Shown in pieces: positions 1 to 8,916 of a DNA stretch of 64,000 nt. Under the pieces are notes generated by a model, which was given only the letters and a program-made list of their open reading frames with translations, searched no databases and had not been told where the DNA came from. Every line of letters starts with the position of its first letter. Positions within the stretch are counted from its first letter, which is position 1. The stretch is from Pseudomonas sp. Irchel s3h17 (GTDB lineage: Bacteria; Pseudomonadota; Gammaproteobacteria; Pseudomonadales; Pseudomonadaceae): the NCBI RefSeq assembly GCF_900187505.1, contig NZ_FYDL01000008.1:1-64000 (forward strand), given 5' to 3'. The position numbers and the translations under genes are program-made.

Positions 1-4
1 GAAT

Positions 5-122
5 TTCTTGACGACCATAGAGCATTGGAACCACCTGATCCCATCCCGAACTCAGCAGTGAAACGATGCATCGCCGATGGTAGTGTGGGGTTTCCCCATG
101 TGAGAGTAGGTCATCGTCAAGA
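5..122 (+). rRNA. rrf: 5S ribosomal RNA
   Basis: The sequence is a near-complete match to the pseudomonad 5S rRNA, including the conserved CGAACTCAG and GATGGTAGTGTGGGG segments. The terminal helix closes between TCTTGACGA at 6-14 and TCGTCAAGA at 114-122, which fixes the ends to within a few bases. It is the last gene of an rRNA operon whose 16S and 23S genes lie to the left of the window. Confidence 0.95.
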
Positions 123-132
123 TTAAACTCCG

Positions 133-170
133 AAACCCCTATCTGCGTATGCAGGTAGGGGTTTTGTTTT
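133..170 (+). terminator. rRNA operon terminator
   Basis: A stem AAACCCCTA-TCTGC pairs with GCAGGTAGGGGTTTT around a GTAT loop and is followed by a T-rich tail (TTTTGTTTT). It sits about ten bases after the 5S gene, so it is the rho-independent end of the rRNA transcript. Confidence 0.9.
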
Positions 171-271
171 GTCCGCAGAAATGTACATTTCAGGATTGAG
201 ACAAAATTGCTCAGTTATTTCTGAGCCAGAACACTAGAATAGAACCCTTACTTTTAGAAACAGAGTCCTTT

Positions 272-931
272 ATGCCAGATCCGGTTGACGCCTCCGGGCT
301 GTCAGATTTACCGCTGGAGAACTTGGTGGCGTGCCATGAGTGCGACTTGCTGATGCACAAGCCGCCGCTCGCCCATGACGAGAAAGCCCTGTGCCCGCGC
401 TGCGGCTATGAACTCTATGCACATCGGCACAATGTCGTGGAGCGTAGCCTTGCCTTGGTGATCGCGGCGTTACTGCTGTTCGTTCCGGCGAACTTTTTAC
501 CCATCATGGAACTCCATTTGCTCGGGCAGTCGTCGCACGACACTGTCTGGAGTAGTGTCCTTGGCCTGTTCGACACGGGCATGCAAGGTGTGGCAGTGGT
601 GGTATTCCTGTGCGGCATGGGAATCCCGTTGCTCAAGCTGCTCTGTCAGTTGTCGGTGTTGCTCAGTATTCGTTTTGATATCGGACGCAGCTACGGCCTG
701 TTGCTCTATCGCATTTATCACCATTTGCGCGATTGGGGGATGCTTGAGGTCTATTTGATGGGCGTGTTGGTGGCCATCGTCAAGCTGGCCGACCTGGCCT
801 CGATCACGATAGGCGTTGGCCTGGTCTGCTTTATCAGTTTGTTGTTGACCCAGGTCTGGCTAGAGGTGGTGATGTCGCCCCATCAGATTTGGGAAGCACT
901 GTCAGGGGAGGATGCTCATGCGGGCGATTGA
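272..931 (+). CDS. PqiA-family membrane protein, first half-type subunit
   Basis: This is a 219-residue inner-membrane protein of the paraquat-inducible protein A family, the partner of MCE tunnel proteins in lipid transport between the inner and outer membranes. A cytoplasmic zinc-ribbon-like stretch near residues 21-47 has two CxxC pairs (CHEC, CPRC). Four hydrophobic segments follow at roughly residues 60-80, 105-135, 145-175 and 180-205. E. coli PqiA and LetA are about twice this length and contain two such modules. Here the modules are separate genes, and this one overlaps the next by 20 bases. I infer that the two products form one heteromeric transporter base. Confidence 0.88.
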   Translation: MPDPVDASGLSDLPLENLVACHECDLLMHKPPLAHDEKALCPRCGYELYAHRHNVVERSLALVIAALLLFVPANFLPIMELHLLGQSSHDTVWSSVLGLFDTGMQGVAVVVFLCGMGIPLLKLLCQLSVLLSIRFDIGRSYGLLLYRIYHHLRDWGMLEVYLMGVLVAIVKLADLASITIGVGLVCFISLLLTQVWLEVVMSPHQIWEALSGEDAHAGD

Positions 932-1541
932 TGCGGGCATTCTGATTTGTGCTGAGTGCCATCAACTGAACAAGCAGGAACCGGGTACCGACGAGCAGAC
1001 ATGCACACGTTGTGGTGCGTTGGTTCATGCTCGCCGGCCAGACAGTCTGGCACGTACCTGGGCGTTGTTGATCACGGCCGCCATTCTCTATATCCCCGCA
1101 AATGTGTTGCCGATCATGACGATCAGCGCGTTAGGGCAGGGTCAGGGCGACACGATCATGTCCGGTGTGATCGCTCTCGTTCAGCATGGGATGTTGCCCA
1201 TCGCTGCCGTGGTGTTCATCGCCAGTATCCTGGTGCCGACCTTCAAGTTGGTCGGTATCGCCCTATTACTGTTTTCGGTGCAGCGCCGCCAGCCTTTATC
1301 CGCCCGGCAACGCATTGTGATGTACCGCTTTATCGAGTTCATTGGCCGATGGTCAATGCTGGATATATTCGTCATCGCCATTCTGGTGGCGGTAGTCAAC
1401 TTTGGTCGGCTCGCCACTATCGAGGCAAATTTCGGTGCGGTGGCCTTCGCCAGTGTGGTGATTCTGACAATGCTTGCTGCAGTAACTTTTGATCCCCGAC
1501 TGATTTGGGATAACACGGAGTCGGACGACGACCATGACTGA
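912..1541 (+). CDS. PqiA-family membrane protein, second half-type subunit
   Basis: A 209-residue paralogue of the preceding gene. It has a zinc-ribbon-like N-terminus (CAEC near residues 14-17, CTRC near 31-34), then four hydrophobic segments ending near residue 195. The motif YIPANVLPIM near residue 60 is shared in form with the upstream copy (FVPANFLPIM). The reading frame overlaps the previous gene by 20 bases and the following MCE gene by 8 bases, so the three genes are translationally coupled. It corresponds to the second half of E. coli PqiA or LetA. The substrate is not visible from sequence; the family is linked to phospholipid traffic. Confidence 0.88.
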   Translation: MLMRAIDAGILICAECHQLNKQEPGTDEQTCTRCGALVHARRPDSLARTWALLITAAILYIPANVLPIMTISALGQGQGDTIMSGVIALVQHGMLPIAAVVFIASILVPTFKLVGIALLLFSVQRRQPLSARQRIVMYRFIEFIGRWSMLDIFVIAILVAVVNFGRLATIEANFGAVAFASVVILTMLAAVTFDPRLIWDNTESDDDHD

Positions 1542-3834
1542 TTTGCCTAAAGCTAAAACCCGACCGGCTTCCAACTGGTCGGCTATCTGGGTGTTGCCCC
1601 TGATCGCCTTGGTGATTGGCGGATGGTTGGGCTGGCGTGCCTACAACGAGACCGGAATAGAGGTACAGGTCCGTTTTGAAAGCGGTGAAGGCATTCAGGC
1701 CAACAAGACCGAGGTCGTTTACAAGGGCATGTCGATCGGTAAGGTCAAAAGCCTCACGCTCGATGATGCTGGCAAAAGCCGCGGAGTGATTGCCACCATC
1801 GAGATGAACAAGGATGTGGGGCAGTACCTCAAGACCAGCACGCGTTTCTGGCTGGTCAAGCCGAGCGTGACTATGGCCGGGATCACCGGCCTGGAAACCC
1901 TGGTATCGGGTAACTACGTCGCCATCAGTCCGGGGGAGGGCGAGTCCGCCCGCAGGTTCAAGGCCCTGGCGGAGGAACCACCGCTTTCCGATTCCAAGCC
2001 GGGTTTGCACCTGACCATCAAGGCTGATCGACTGGGTTCCCTGAACCGCGGCAGCCCGGTGTTCTACAAGCAGATCCAGGTCGGTCAGGTGAAGAGCTAC
2101 CTGCTGTCCGAAGATCAGAGCACCGTCGAGATCAAAGTGTATATCGAGCCGACTTACGCCAGCCTGGTACGCAAACATACGCGTTTCTGGAATGCCAGCG
2201 GGGTCAGTATCGATGCCAACCTGTCGGGTGTGAAAATTCGCAGTGAGTCGCTGGCCAGCATCGTTGCCGGCGGTATCGCGTTCGCTACACCGGAAAACCG
2301 CCAAGACAGCCCGCCTACGGATCCGAGCCTGCCGTTCCGTCTCTTTGAAGACTTCGATGCGGCCCAGGCCGGTATTCGCGTGAAAGTGAAACTGGGTGAT
2401 TTCGAGGGCCTGCAGGCTGGCCATACACCGGTCATGTACAAAGGGATTGAGGTCGGTACCCTCAAGGGGCTCAAGGTGGACTCTGATCTGTCCAGCGCCA
2501 CTGCCGAATTGACCCTTGACCCGTTGGCCGAGGATTATCTGGTCGAAGGCACTCAGTTCTGGGTGGTCAAGCCGTCGATTTCTCTGGCCGGTATCACTGG
2601 GCTGGAAGCCTTGGTCAAGGGCAACTACATCGCCGTGCGGCCTGGCGACAAGGGCAGTGCCCCCAAGCGCGATTTTGAAGCTCGGGCAAAGGCGCCACCG
2701 CTGGACTTGCGCGCACCGGGCTTGCACCTGGTGCTGTTCACTGAAAACCTGGGTTCGCTGGAGGTCGGCAGTCCGATTCTCTACAAGCAGGTCAAGGTTG
2801 GTTCGGTACAGAGCTATCAGTTCTCGCGGAGGAAGAAACAGTTGCTCATCGGCGTACATATCGAAAAAGAGTACGAAGGACTGGTCAACGCCTCGACACG
2901 ATTCTGGAATGCCAGCGGCATCACCCTGACCGGTGGCCTCAACGGGATTCAAGTCAAAAGCGAGTCCCTGCAAAGCCTGATGGCTGGTGGTATTGCCTTC
3001 GATACACCGGAGGCCACGGCCCCCCTGCAAAAGCGTATCCCGCGTTTCCACCTGTTCGCCGACCATGAAGAGGCGACTCAGAAAGGTACCGTGGTCACGA
3101 TCAAGCTCGACCGTGCAGACGGTCTGCGCACCGGTACGCCGATTCGCTACAAAGGGCTGGATGTCGGCAAGGTCGAAGATGTCGATCTCAGCGACGACCT
3201 GCAGTCCGTGCTGCTCACTGCGCGCATTACCGAAGTGCCGGAGCGCATTGCCCGGGCCGGCAGCCAGTTCTGGGTGGTCAAGCCGGAGCTTGGGCTGATC
3301 AAGACTTCCAATCTGGAAACCCTGGTGACCGGGCAATACATCGAGGTTCAACCCGCCGCGAAGAGTCTCGGTCCGCAGACGAGCTTCGTCGCGCTGCCTC
3401 AGCCGCCTGAAGCTGTGGCCCAGGAAGCGGGCTTGAGCCTGGTGTTGAGCGCTGCTCGCCGCGGTTCGCTGAAGACCGGTGTGCCAGTGACTTACCGGGA
3501 AATCACGGTCGGCAAGGTGACCGGCTACGAGCTGGGTCAAACCGCGGATCGGGTGCTGATTCATATCCTGATCGAGCCCAAGTACGTGCCTCTGGTGCGT
3601 AGCGGCACGCGTTTCTGGAACAGCAGTGGTTTTGGCCTGGACTACAGCCTGTTCAAGGGCGCGACGGTACGCACCGAATCGCTGGAAACCCTGATTCAGG
3701 GCGGTATTGCCTTCGCCACGCCGGATGGGGAACGCATGGGCAACCCTGCGCGAGTGCAGCAGACCTTCCCCTTGTTCGACAAGTTCGAGGACGAGTGGCT
3801 GGTCTGGGCGCCGAAGATTCCTCTGGGCAAGTAG
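1534..3834 (+). CDS. Six-domain MCE protein (PqiB/LetB family)
   Basis: A 766-residue periplasmic tunnel protein of the intermembrane lipid-transport family. One N-terminal membrane anchor (about residues 14-34) is followed by six MCE domains, at about residues 44-160, 163-270, 278-390, 394-505, 510-620 and 628-740. The domains alternate between two subtypes. Odd ones contain the FW-VKP element, and even ones contain RFWN-SG and end in GGIAFATP or GGIAFDTP. E. coli PqiB has three domains and LetB seven, so six is an intermediate tunnel length. The start overlaps the upstream pqiA-type gene by 8 bases. A terminator follows 40 bases after the stop. I assign it to the family rather than specifically to PqiB or LetB. 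Confidence 0.9.
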   Translation: MTDLPKAKTRPASNWSAIWVLPLIALVIGGWLGWRAYNETGIEVQVRFESGEGIQANKTEVVYKGMSIGKVKSLTLDDAGKSRGVIATIEMNKDVGQYLKTSTRFWLVKPSVTMAGITGLETLVSGNYVAISPGEGESARRFKALAEEPPLSDSKPGLHLTIKADRLGSLNRGSPVFYKQIQVGQVKSYLLSEDQSTVEIKVYIEPTYASLVRKHTRFWNASGVSIDANLSGVKIRSESLASIVAGGIAFATPENRQDSPPTDPSLPFRLFEDFDAAQAGIRVKVKLGDFEGLQAGHTPVMYKGIEVGTLKGLKVDSDLSSATAELTLDPLAEDYLVEGTQFWVVKPSISLAGITGLEALVKGNYIAVRPGDKGSAPKRDFEARAKAPPLDLRAPGLHLVLFTENLGSLEVGSPILYKQVKVGSVQSYQFSRRKKQLLIGVHIEKEYEGLVNASTRFWNASGITLTGGLNGIQVKSESLQSLMAGGIAFDTPEATAPLQKRIPRFHLFADHEEATQKGTVVTIKLDRADGLRTGTPIRYKGLDVGKVEDVDLSDDLQSVLLTARITEVPERIARAGSQFWVVKPELGLIKTSNLETLVTGQYIEVQPAAKSLGPQTSFVALPQPPEAVAQEAGLSLVLSAARRGSLKTGVPVTYREITVGKVTGYELGQTADRVLIHILIEPKYVPLVRSGTRFWNSSGFGLDYSLFKGATVRTESLETLIQGGIAFATPDGERMGNPARVQQTFPLFDKFEDEWLVWAPKIPLGK

Positions 3835-3875
3835 TCTGGAGGCCGCCTTCATCGAAGGCTGAGCGATGCCCACAA

Positions 3876-3908
3876 AAAAGGCCGCGATCCATGGGATCGC
3901 GGCCTTTT
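3876..3908. terminator. Bidirectional terminator between the MCE gene and mksB
   Basis: A perfect 15-bp stem (AAAAGGCCGCGATCC and its complement) with a 3-base loop has an A-run on one side and a T-run on the other. It lies between two convergent genes and can end transcripts from both directions. Confidence 0.88.
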
Positions 3909-3930
3909 CATTGGAACCGATTAAAGCAAG

Positions 3931-6771
3931 TCAGATCGCATCCAGCTCGGGTTCGTCTTCCTCGACCTTGACGGTGGTTTTCACCTCGTCATGGCGGCGA
4001 ATGAACTTCCAGTCCGCCTCATCGATGTAGATGCCGTTCGGTCCACTGCCGCCTTCCAGGTCGATCGCCACACTGGCGCAGACCTGTGGCTTCACACTGG
4101 CCAGAATTGGCACGAAGCCCAGTTGCAGGCTGGTTTCCAACAATGCTGCCTGGTTCTTCTCGTCAATGTCGGCCGCCTCGTCGAGGTAGTACGGCAAACG
4201 CACCCGCCCGGCCAGGTCACGGTCCATCAAGTGCAGCAACAAGTACATGTTGGTCAGCGCCTTGATGGTCATGGTGGTGCCGTTGGAGGCCGCGCCATCG
4301 ATGTCGGTGTGGATCACGGGCTGGCCGTTGACCTTGGTGATCTCGAACGCGAGTTCGAACAGGTCCTTGAGGCCGAGCTGGTTGTGGTTCGCCGCCACCA
4401 GGCGTGCCAGGTATTCCTTGGCCTCTTCGTTCTTGTTGTCCTGCTCGGCGCTTTGGCTCAGGTCGAACACCGACAGGGTTTCGCCTTCTTCATATTGACC
4501 GGCGCTGTGGATGATCTGGTCGATATGCTTGAGGGCTTCCTTGTTCGGCGCCAGCACGATGCGGAAGCTTTGCAGGTTGGAGACCTGACGCTTGTTGATC
4601 TCGCGGTTGAACAGGGCCAGTTGGTGTTCAAGGCTGTCGTAGTCGCTGCGGATGTTACGCAGGGTGCGCGCAATGTCGGTGACCGCCGCGCGACGCGCCT
4701 TGCCCAGGGTCAGGGCTTCGTCGGTACGGTGTGCGTAAGCGTTGATCAGCAGTTGCAGGCGACGCTCCATGTCGTCTTCGTTGTCGAACTTGGCCACGCC
4801 CTTGAGGCGCACCTGGGCGTACAGCGCATCGATCTGGCCATCAGCCCGCTGCAAGCCCTGCCAGCTGTCCTGATAGTCATTGAGCAGCGGCAGCAGGTTA
4901 TCCATGGAATCATCGATCGGGTCCATGAAGGGGGTACCGAACGGCAGGTCGGCCGGCAGCAACTGACGGCGGCGCAGGGCGTCGTCGAGGGTGCGCTGCT
5001 TGGCTTCCATGTCGCCGATCTGCCGGCCGACCAGTTGCAGCTTGGCCGACAGTTGCTGGACGCGTTCGGTGAAGGCGTCGCTGGAGCGCGTGAGTTCGTC
5101 CTGCGCGGCTTCCATCTGCGCCAACTGTTCCAGCTTGTCACCTTCTTCGGCACTCAGGGTTTGCGTGCGACGGAAGTCCTCCAGGGCTTTCTGCGCGTCC
5201 AGTACCTGCTGGTACAGCGCTTCGGTCTGGGTCTTGCTCGCGGCGCGGTCAGCCGCAACCGCCTGCTGGGTCTTCAGTTGCTTGAGCTCTTTGTCCAGGC
5301 GCTCTTTCTGATCGCGCAGCGCGGCGCGGTCAGCCAGTGCTTGCAAGGCCGGCGGCTCAATGTGCGACAGGTCGATGGACAGGCCCGGGACTTCGAAGCG
5401 TTCGCCCTTGAAGCCATCCAGGATCAGCTCCATGGATTTGACCCACTGACCGTCTTCGTCCAGCGCGATGCCATGTTCGCCCAGCGGCAAGCTGAACAAT
5501 GCACTGTTGAACAGGCGCATCAAGCGTTCGACGTCCTGTTGCGAGAACTCTTCACGCAGGCGGGCGTAGCTGTTGTTGTCGGCGTTGTCGAGTTGCTGCC
5601 TGACCGACTTCAGGCGCTTTTCCAGATCCCGCAGACGCTCATCGAGGTCTTCGGCACTGAACTGACGCGATTGCGCCAGTGCACCGGCCAGTTCGTCGTG
5701 GGCGTCCTTGGCGGCCAACAATTGCTGTTCAAGCAGTTTGACGTCATCCACCAACGCGAAGCGATGCTTGAGGACCGACAACTCGCCGAGCCAGCGCTGG
5801 ATACCAGTGATCTCACGCTCCAGGCGCATCAGCTCCTGAGTGCCGCCACGCTGATCGTTTTGCAGCGCGTCCTGCTCGTTGCGATAGTGCTCGGCCTGGA
5901 TCGTCAGCTCTTCCTTGCGTGCGCTGGCGTAGTCCGACCAGGTGCCGAGCAGGGAGTCCAACAGTGGCGAGATGCGGTGCAATTTGCCGCGCAGGATGTT
6001 GCGCTGGGTAACGCCTGACGCGAGGGCTTCGACCAAGGGACCGGCGGTGACCAGCGAGTTGTAGTCCTGCTCCATGCGACGTACATCGCGGAAGGCTTCT
6101 TCGCACGCGGCAATGTAATCGACGCTGCCGGAACGCAGGCTGTGTTCGAAGGCATCGAGGAACAGTTGCTTGAGCTTGGCCGCGGTGATTTCGCGCATGT
6201 GCAGCAGGTTGATGAACAGCGCGCGGAAGGTCTTGAGGCTCTGTTCGCTGGTGGAGCGCAGCGGGATCAGCGTCAGGTCCAGTGGAATCGAGGTGTGACC
6301 GCCGACCAGCAGGCGACGCAGTTCGTCCGGCTTGAGCTCGTAGGCTTTGAGCCCCTCGCGTTCAAGGTTGGTGAACAGCTCTTTCTGGCGCAGGCAGGTG
6401 TCGTTCTTCTGGTAGTGGGCCAGGTCCAGTTTGCCGGCGTAGGCAAAGAACTGGTGACCGAAACCACCGCCCGGGCCGCGCCCGACCACGCCGATCACGT
6501 GGGGGCCGTGAGGCAGCGAGACTTCCACCAGGATGTAGCTGGTGTCGGAGGCAAAGTAGAAACGCCGCGATTGTTCCAGGCTGTACTTGCCAAAACTCAT
6601 GTCCGACATGCGCGCCAGAATCGGAAACTGCAAGGCGTTGATCGAGGCGGACTTGCCGAGGTTGTTCGCGCCGTAGACCGACAGCGGCTCTTCCAGCGGG
6701 AACAGGCCGAGGCTGTAGCCGGCGGTGTTCAGAAGGGCAAAGCGGCGAATGCCGTAACGTTCCTTGCTCAT
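3931..6771 (-). CDS. mksB: MksB, SMC-like ATPase of the MksBEF condensin
   Basis: A 946-residue SMC-type subunit of the MukB-like condensin MksBEF, which compacts the chromosome. The N-terminal head carries a Walker A variant GANNLGKS at residues 34-41. A long Gln/Glu/Leu-rich coiled-coil region with a short hinge fills about residues 230-730. The C-terminal head has SNGTTMTIKAL (signature-like) and YYLDEAADID (Walker B). It is shorter than MukB, as MksB proteins are. The start codon overlaps the mksE stop in an ATGA. No jetD/mksG-like gene follows: the next gene is the convergent MCE gene. This points to chromosome organisation rather than a Wadjet-type anti-plasmid operon. Confidence 0.92.
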   Translation of the reverse strand: MSKERYGIRRFALLNTAGYSLGLFPLEEPLSVYGANNLGKSASINALQFPILARMSDMSFGKYSLEQSRRFYFASDTSYILVEVSLPHGPHVIGVVGRGPGGGFGHQFFAYAGKLDLAHYQKNDTCLRQKELFTNLEREGLKAYELKPDELRRLLVGGHTSIPLDLTLIPLRSTSEQSLKTFRALFINLLHMREITAAKLKQLFLDAFEHSLRSGSVDYIAACEEAFRDVRRMEQDYNSLVTAGPLVEALASGVTQRNILRGKLHRISPLLDSLLGTWSDYASARKEELTIQAEHYRNEQDALQNDQRGGTQELMRLEREITGIQRWLGELSVLKHRFALVDDVKLLEQQLLAAKDAHDELAGALAQSRQFSAEDLDERLRDLEKRLKSVRQQLDNADNNSYARLREEFSQQDVERLMRLFNSALFSLPLGEHGIALDEDGQWVKSMELILDGFKGERFEVPGLSIDLSHIEPPALQALADRAALRDQKERLDKELKQLKTQQAVAADRAASKTQTEALYQQVLDAQKALEDFRRTQTLSAEEGDKLEQLAQMEAAQDELTRSSDAFTERVQQLSAKLQLVGRQIGDMEAKQRTLDDALRRRQLLPADLPFGTPFMDPIDDSMDNLLPLLNDYQDSWQGLQRADGQIDALYAQVRLKGVAKFDNEDDMERRLQLLINAYAHRTDEALTLGKARRAAVTDIARTLRNIRSDYDSLEHQLALFNREINKRQVSNLQSFRIVLAPNKEALKHIDQIIHSAGQYEEGETLSVFDLSQSAEQDNKNEEAKEYLARLVAANHNQLGLKDLFELAFEITKVNGQPVIHTDIDGAASNGTTMTIKALTNMYLLLHLMDRDLAGRVRLPYYLDEAADIDEKNQAALLETSLQLGFVPILASVKPQVCASVAIDLEGGSGPNGIYIDEADWKFIRRHDEVKTTVKVEEDEPELDAI

Positions 6772-7472
6772 GCGTCGATTTCCTGTTCTTCGGCAATGGC
6801 GCGGGCGAGGGCGTTTTCTTCGCTTTCCTCACCTTCGAATTCGCTCAGGTCCAGCGGATCATCGGTTTGCAGCAGTTTTTCATCACTGTCGTCGTCGATC
6901 AGCACCGGAGCCGGCAATGGCAGCACACTGTGCAGGCTGGCCGCCAGGTCACGGTCCTGCTGGACTGAGAGGCAAACGTCGAGGAAACGGTGCATGGGCG
7001 GCAGAAAGCGGTAGACGCCGTTCTCTTCGTTGGCGAAGCCCAGCTGGGTCATGCGGCGCATGATTTTTTCTTCCAGCTCTTCCTGGGTTTGCACTTCGGC
7101 CTGGATGAACAGGTCACGGTACTTTTCCAGCAACGACGGCAGCTCGTCGCGACCGAGGCTGCCGCCATCAAGGACGGCAATCGGGTCGCGCCCCTGGTCG
7201 GCCAGGTGCTCGACCAGGATGAAGGTGAACAACGCCAGGCGCTGGGCGGTCTTGTTCACCGCCGCGGCGGCGAGATCCGGCACAAAGTAGTAGAAACCAC
7301 GGGTGTCGCACACCAGCTCAAAGCCCAGGGCCTTGAACAAGGTGCGGTATTGGTCCTGAAAGTTCGACAGCTGGGCATACAGCTCGGGATCACGGCGGCT
7401 GACGTGGTAACCCTTGAACAGTTCGCGAAAGATGGGGGCCAGCTGAGACAGTTCACAAAGATCAAGATGCAT
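6768..7472 (-). CDS. mksE: MksE condensin subunit
   Basis: A protein of 234 residues matching the MksE (winged-helix, KITE-type) subunit that joins the kleisin MksF to the MksB heads. The chosen ATG at 7472 gives the N-terminus MHLDLCELSQLAPIF. The frame is open for 38 codons upstream, but that part lies inside mksF and reads as low-complexity shadow. The gene overlaps mksF by 11 bases and mksB by 4, so the three subunits are translated together. An acidic C-terminal tail (about residues 190-234) is seen. Identity rests on operon position and size as much as on motifs. Confidence 0.85.
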   Translation of the reverse strand: MHLDLCELSQLAPIFRELFKGYHVSRRDPELYAQLSNFQDQYRTLFKALGFELVCDTRGFYYFVPDLAAAAVNKTAQRLALFTFILVEHLADQGRDPIAVLDGGSLGRDELPSLLEKYRDLFIQAEVQTQEELEEKIMRRMTQLGFANEENGVYRFLPPMHRFLDVCLSVQQDRDLAASLHSVLPLPAPVLIDDDSDEKLLQTDDPLDLSEFEGEESEENALARAIAEEQEIDA

Positions 7473-8739
7473 GGGGAGTGCTCGCGGAATTCTCGGTGGC
7501 GTCTGTGCCGGCCGAGAGCAGGGCGAAGGAGCGCAGGCTGACCTGGTGCTCGTGAGTATGGTAGTCGCGGCGCTCCAGGCGTTCACGCTGGAAGCGCTTG
7601 TCCCGTGACAGGCGGGAAAACCAGTACAGCAACTCGTCGGTTGCGCCGTCCGGTTCCTGCTCCAGCAACCAGGACATCAGGTCCGGCATCGGCAGCGCGC
7701 CTTCGCAGCGTTCGAGCATTTCCCGAACGGTACGCGGGGCACGCGGGGCTTCGCCTTTCTGTGTCTTGTGAGACTTGGGGAAGAGCGCCGGTTTCGGTTC
7801 GAAACGCGCCAGGGCATACACGTAGGCTTCGACCTGGCTGGCACTGCCCAGGAAGGTGCTTTGCGGCCGGGTGAACATCGGCATGGCGGCTTGCGGTACG
7901 GCGTCGATGCCCTTGCGGCGGATCATCGACAAGGCCAGCGCCGCGCCACGGGTCACGGCATTGTGCCGGCGGGCCTCTTCACGCAACGGCAGCAGCAGTT
8001 CGCGAGCGTGGCGCAAGGTCAGCTGGGCGCTGGTCTGCATTTCCAGAATCCGCGCATGGGTACGCAGCAGCATGTCATCGTCGACCAGATGACCGAGGCG
8101 TTGCTGCTCGGTGAGCATGCGCAACAGCACGTTTTCGACCTTGCGCACCCCCTGTTCGAAGGCGCCGTCGGCGTTCACCAGCTGGATCATCGGCTCGACG
8201 TATTCATCCCAGGTCGCCAGTACCTCGGCATAGCGCTGGCGCAGCGGGATCTGCCGGTCGCTGGTCTTGGCCCGCTCGGCGACGGCCACCAGGGCCTGTT
8301 CATCGTTGGCGAGCTTTTTCAGCACGTCACGCACGCGCATGTCGAGCAAGCGCAGCTGGCGCGCCAGGTCGTTGCCATCACGGACGTCGAAGGCGTCCTG
8401 AATGTAGCCGGCCAGCCGCTCCAGGTGCCGCAGATAGGCTTCGATTTCCAGGCACAGGCCCAAGCGGTGCTCACGGCGCAGGTAGGCGAGGAAGTCGTGG
8501 ATCTGCGCGTTCAGTTCAAAGCGGTTCGGGCTTTTGGCCACCGGAACCAGAATATCGAGGCGGATCCACACGTCCAGCAGGCTGGTAATGTCCTGTGGCG
8601 TGCTGTCCAGTTGCTGGGCGGCCAGCTGTAAGCGCAGTTCGTTGAGGCTCAGTGTGCCTTGGTCGAAATGCTCGCACAGCGGCTCCAGAAGTGCCCAGTG
8701 TTCGGCGAGGGCGCGCAAGACGCGCTTGGGTTCGATCAT
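7462..8739 (-). CDS. mksF: MksF kleisin subunit of the condensin
   Basis: The first gene of the mksFEB operon, about 425 residues from the ATG at 8739 (MIEPKRVLRALAEHW). The N-terminus is predicted winged-helix, the middle is helical (about residues 110-280), and the C-terminus is likely the cap-binding part, as in kleisins. The frame extends upstream to a TTG at 8850 and an ATG at 8802. Neither has a well-spaced Shine-Dalgarno sequence, and the start at 8739 begins at the folded domain, so the start remains uncertain. The neighbouring upstream gene, holD, is divergent, and their shared 180-bp spacer must hold both promoters. Confidence 0.82.
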   Translation of the reverse strand: MIEPKRVLRALAEHWALLEPLCEHFDQGTLSLNELRLQLAAQQLDSTPQDITSLLDVWIRLDILVPVAKSPNRFELNAQIHDFLAYLRREHRLGLCLEIEAYLRHLERLAGYIQDAFDVRDGNDLARQLRLLDMRVRDVLKKLANDEQALVAVAERAKTSDRQIPLRQRYAEVLATWDEYVEPMIQLVNADGAFEQGVRKVENVLLRMLTEQQRLGHLVDDDMLLRTHARILEMQTSAQLTLRHARELLLPLREEARRHNAVTRGAALALSMIRRKGIDAVPQAAMPMFTRPQSTFLGSASQVEAYVYALARFEPKPALFPKSHKTQKGEAPRAPRTVREMLERCEGALPMPDLMSWLLEQEPDGATDELLYWFSRLSRDKRFQRERLERRDYHTHEHQVSLRSFALLSAGTDATENSASTPHAS

Positions 8740-8916
8740 TGGATTGGCCGGCTGGTTGGCGATTAAAAGCAGCGATTGTACTGCATCGCGTGCGATGGGC
8801 ATCACCCTCGCGGGATTGACGGGACGGACAGTCGTTTTTCTATTGATCAACAGCGGGCGATCTTCAGCGAAGGGCGGTAGAATCCCGTACCTCAGTTATC
8901 CACAAGTGGCCGACCT

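Noticed and set aside
1417..3873. 818-codon open frame antisense to the MCE gene
   Set aside because: It mirrors the sense gene's codon bias, has no family features and no Shine-Dalgarno; a GC-driven shadow.
3991..7014. Long plus-strand frames across mksB and mksE
   Set aside because: Gln/Val/Leu-rich antisense readings of the coiled-coil genes without start signals.
3931..8739. Wadjet anti-plasmid system
   Set aside because: The required nuclease gene (jetD/mksG) is absent next to mksFEB.
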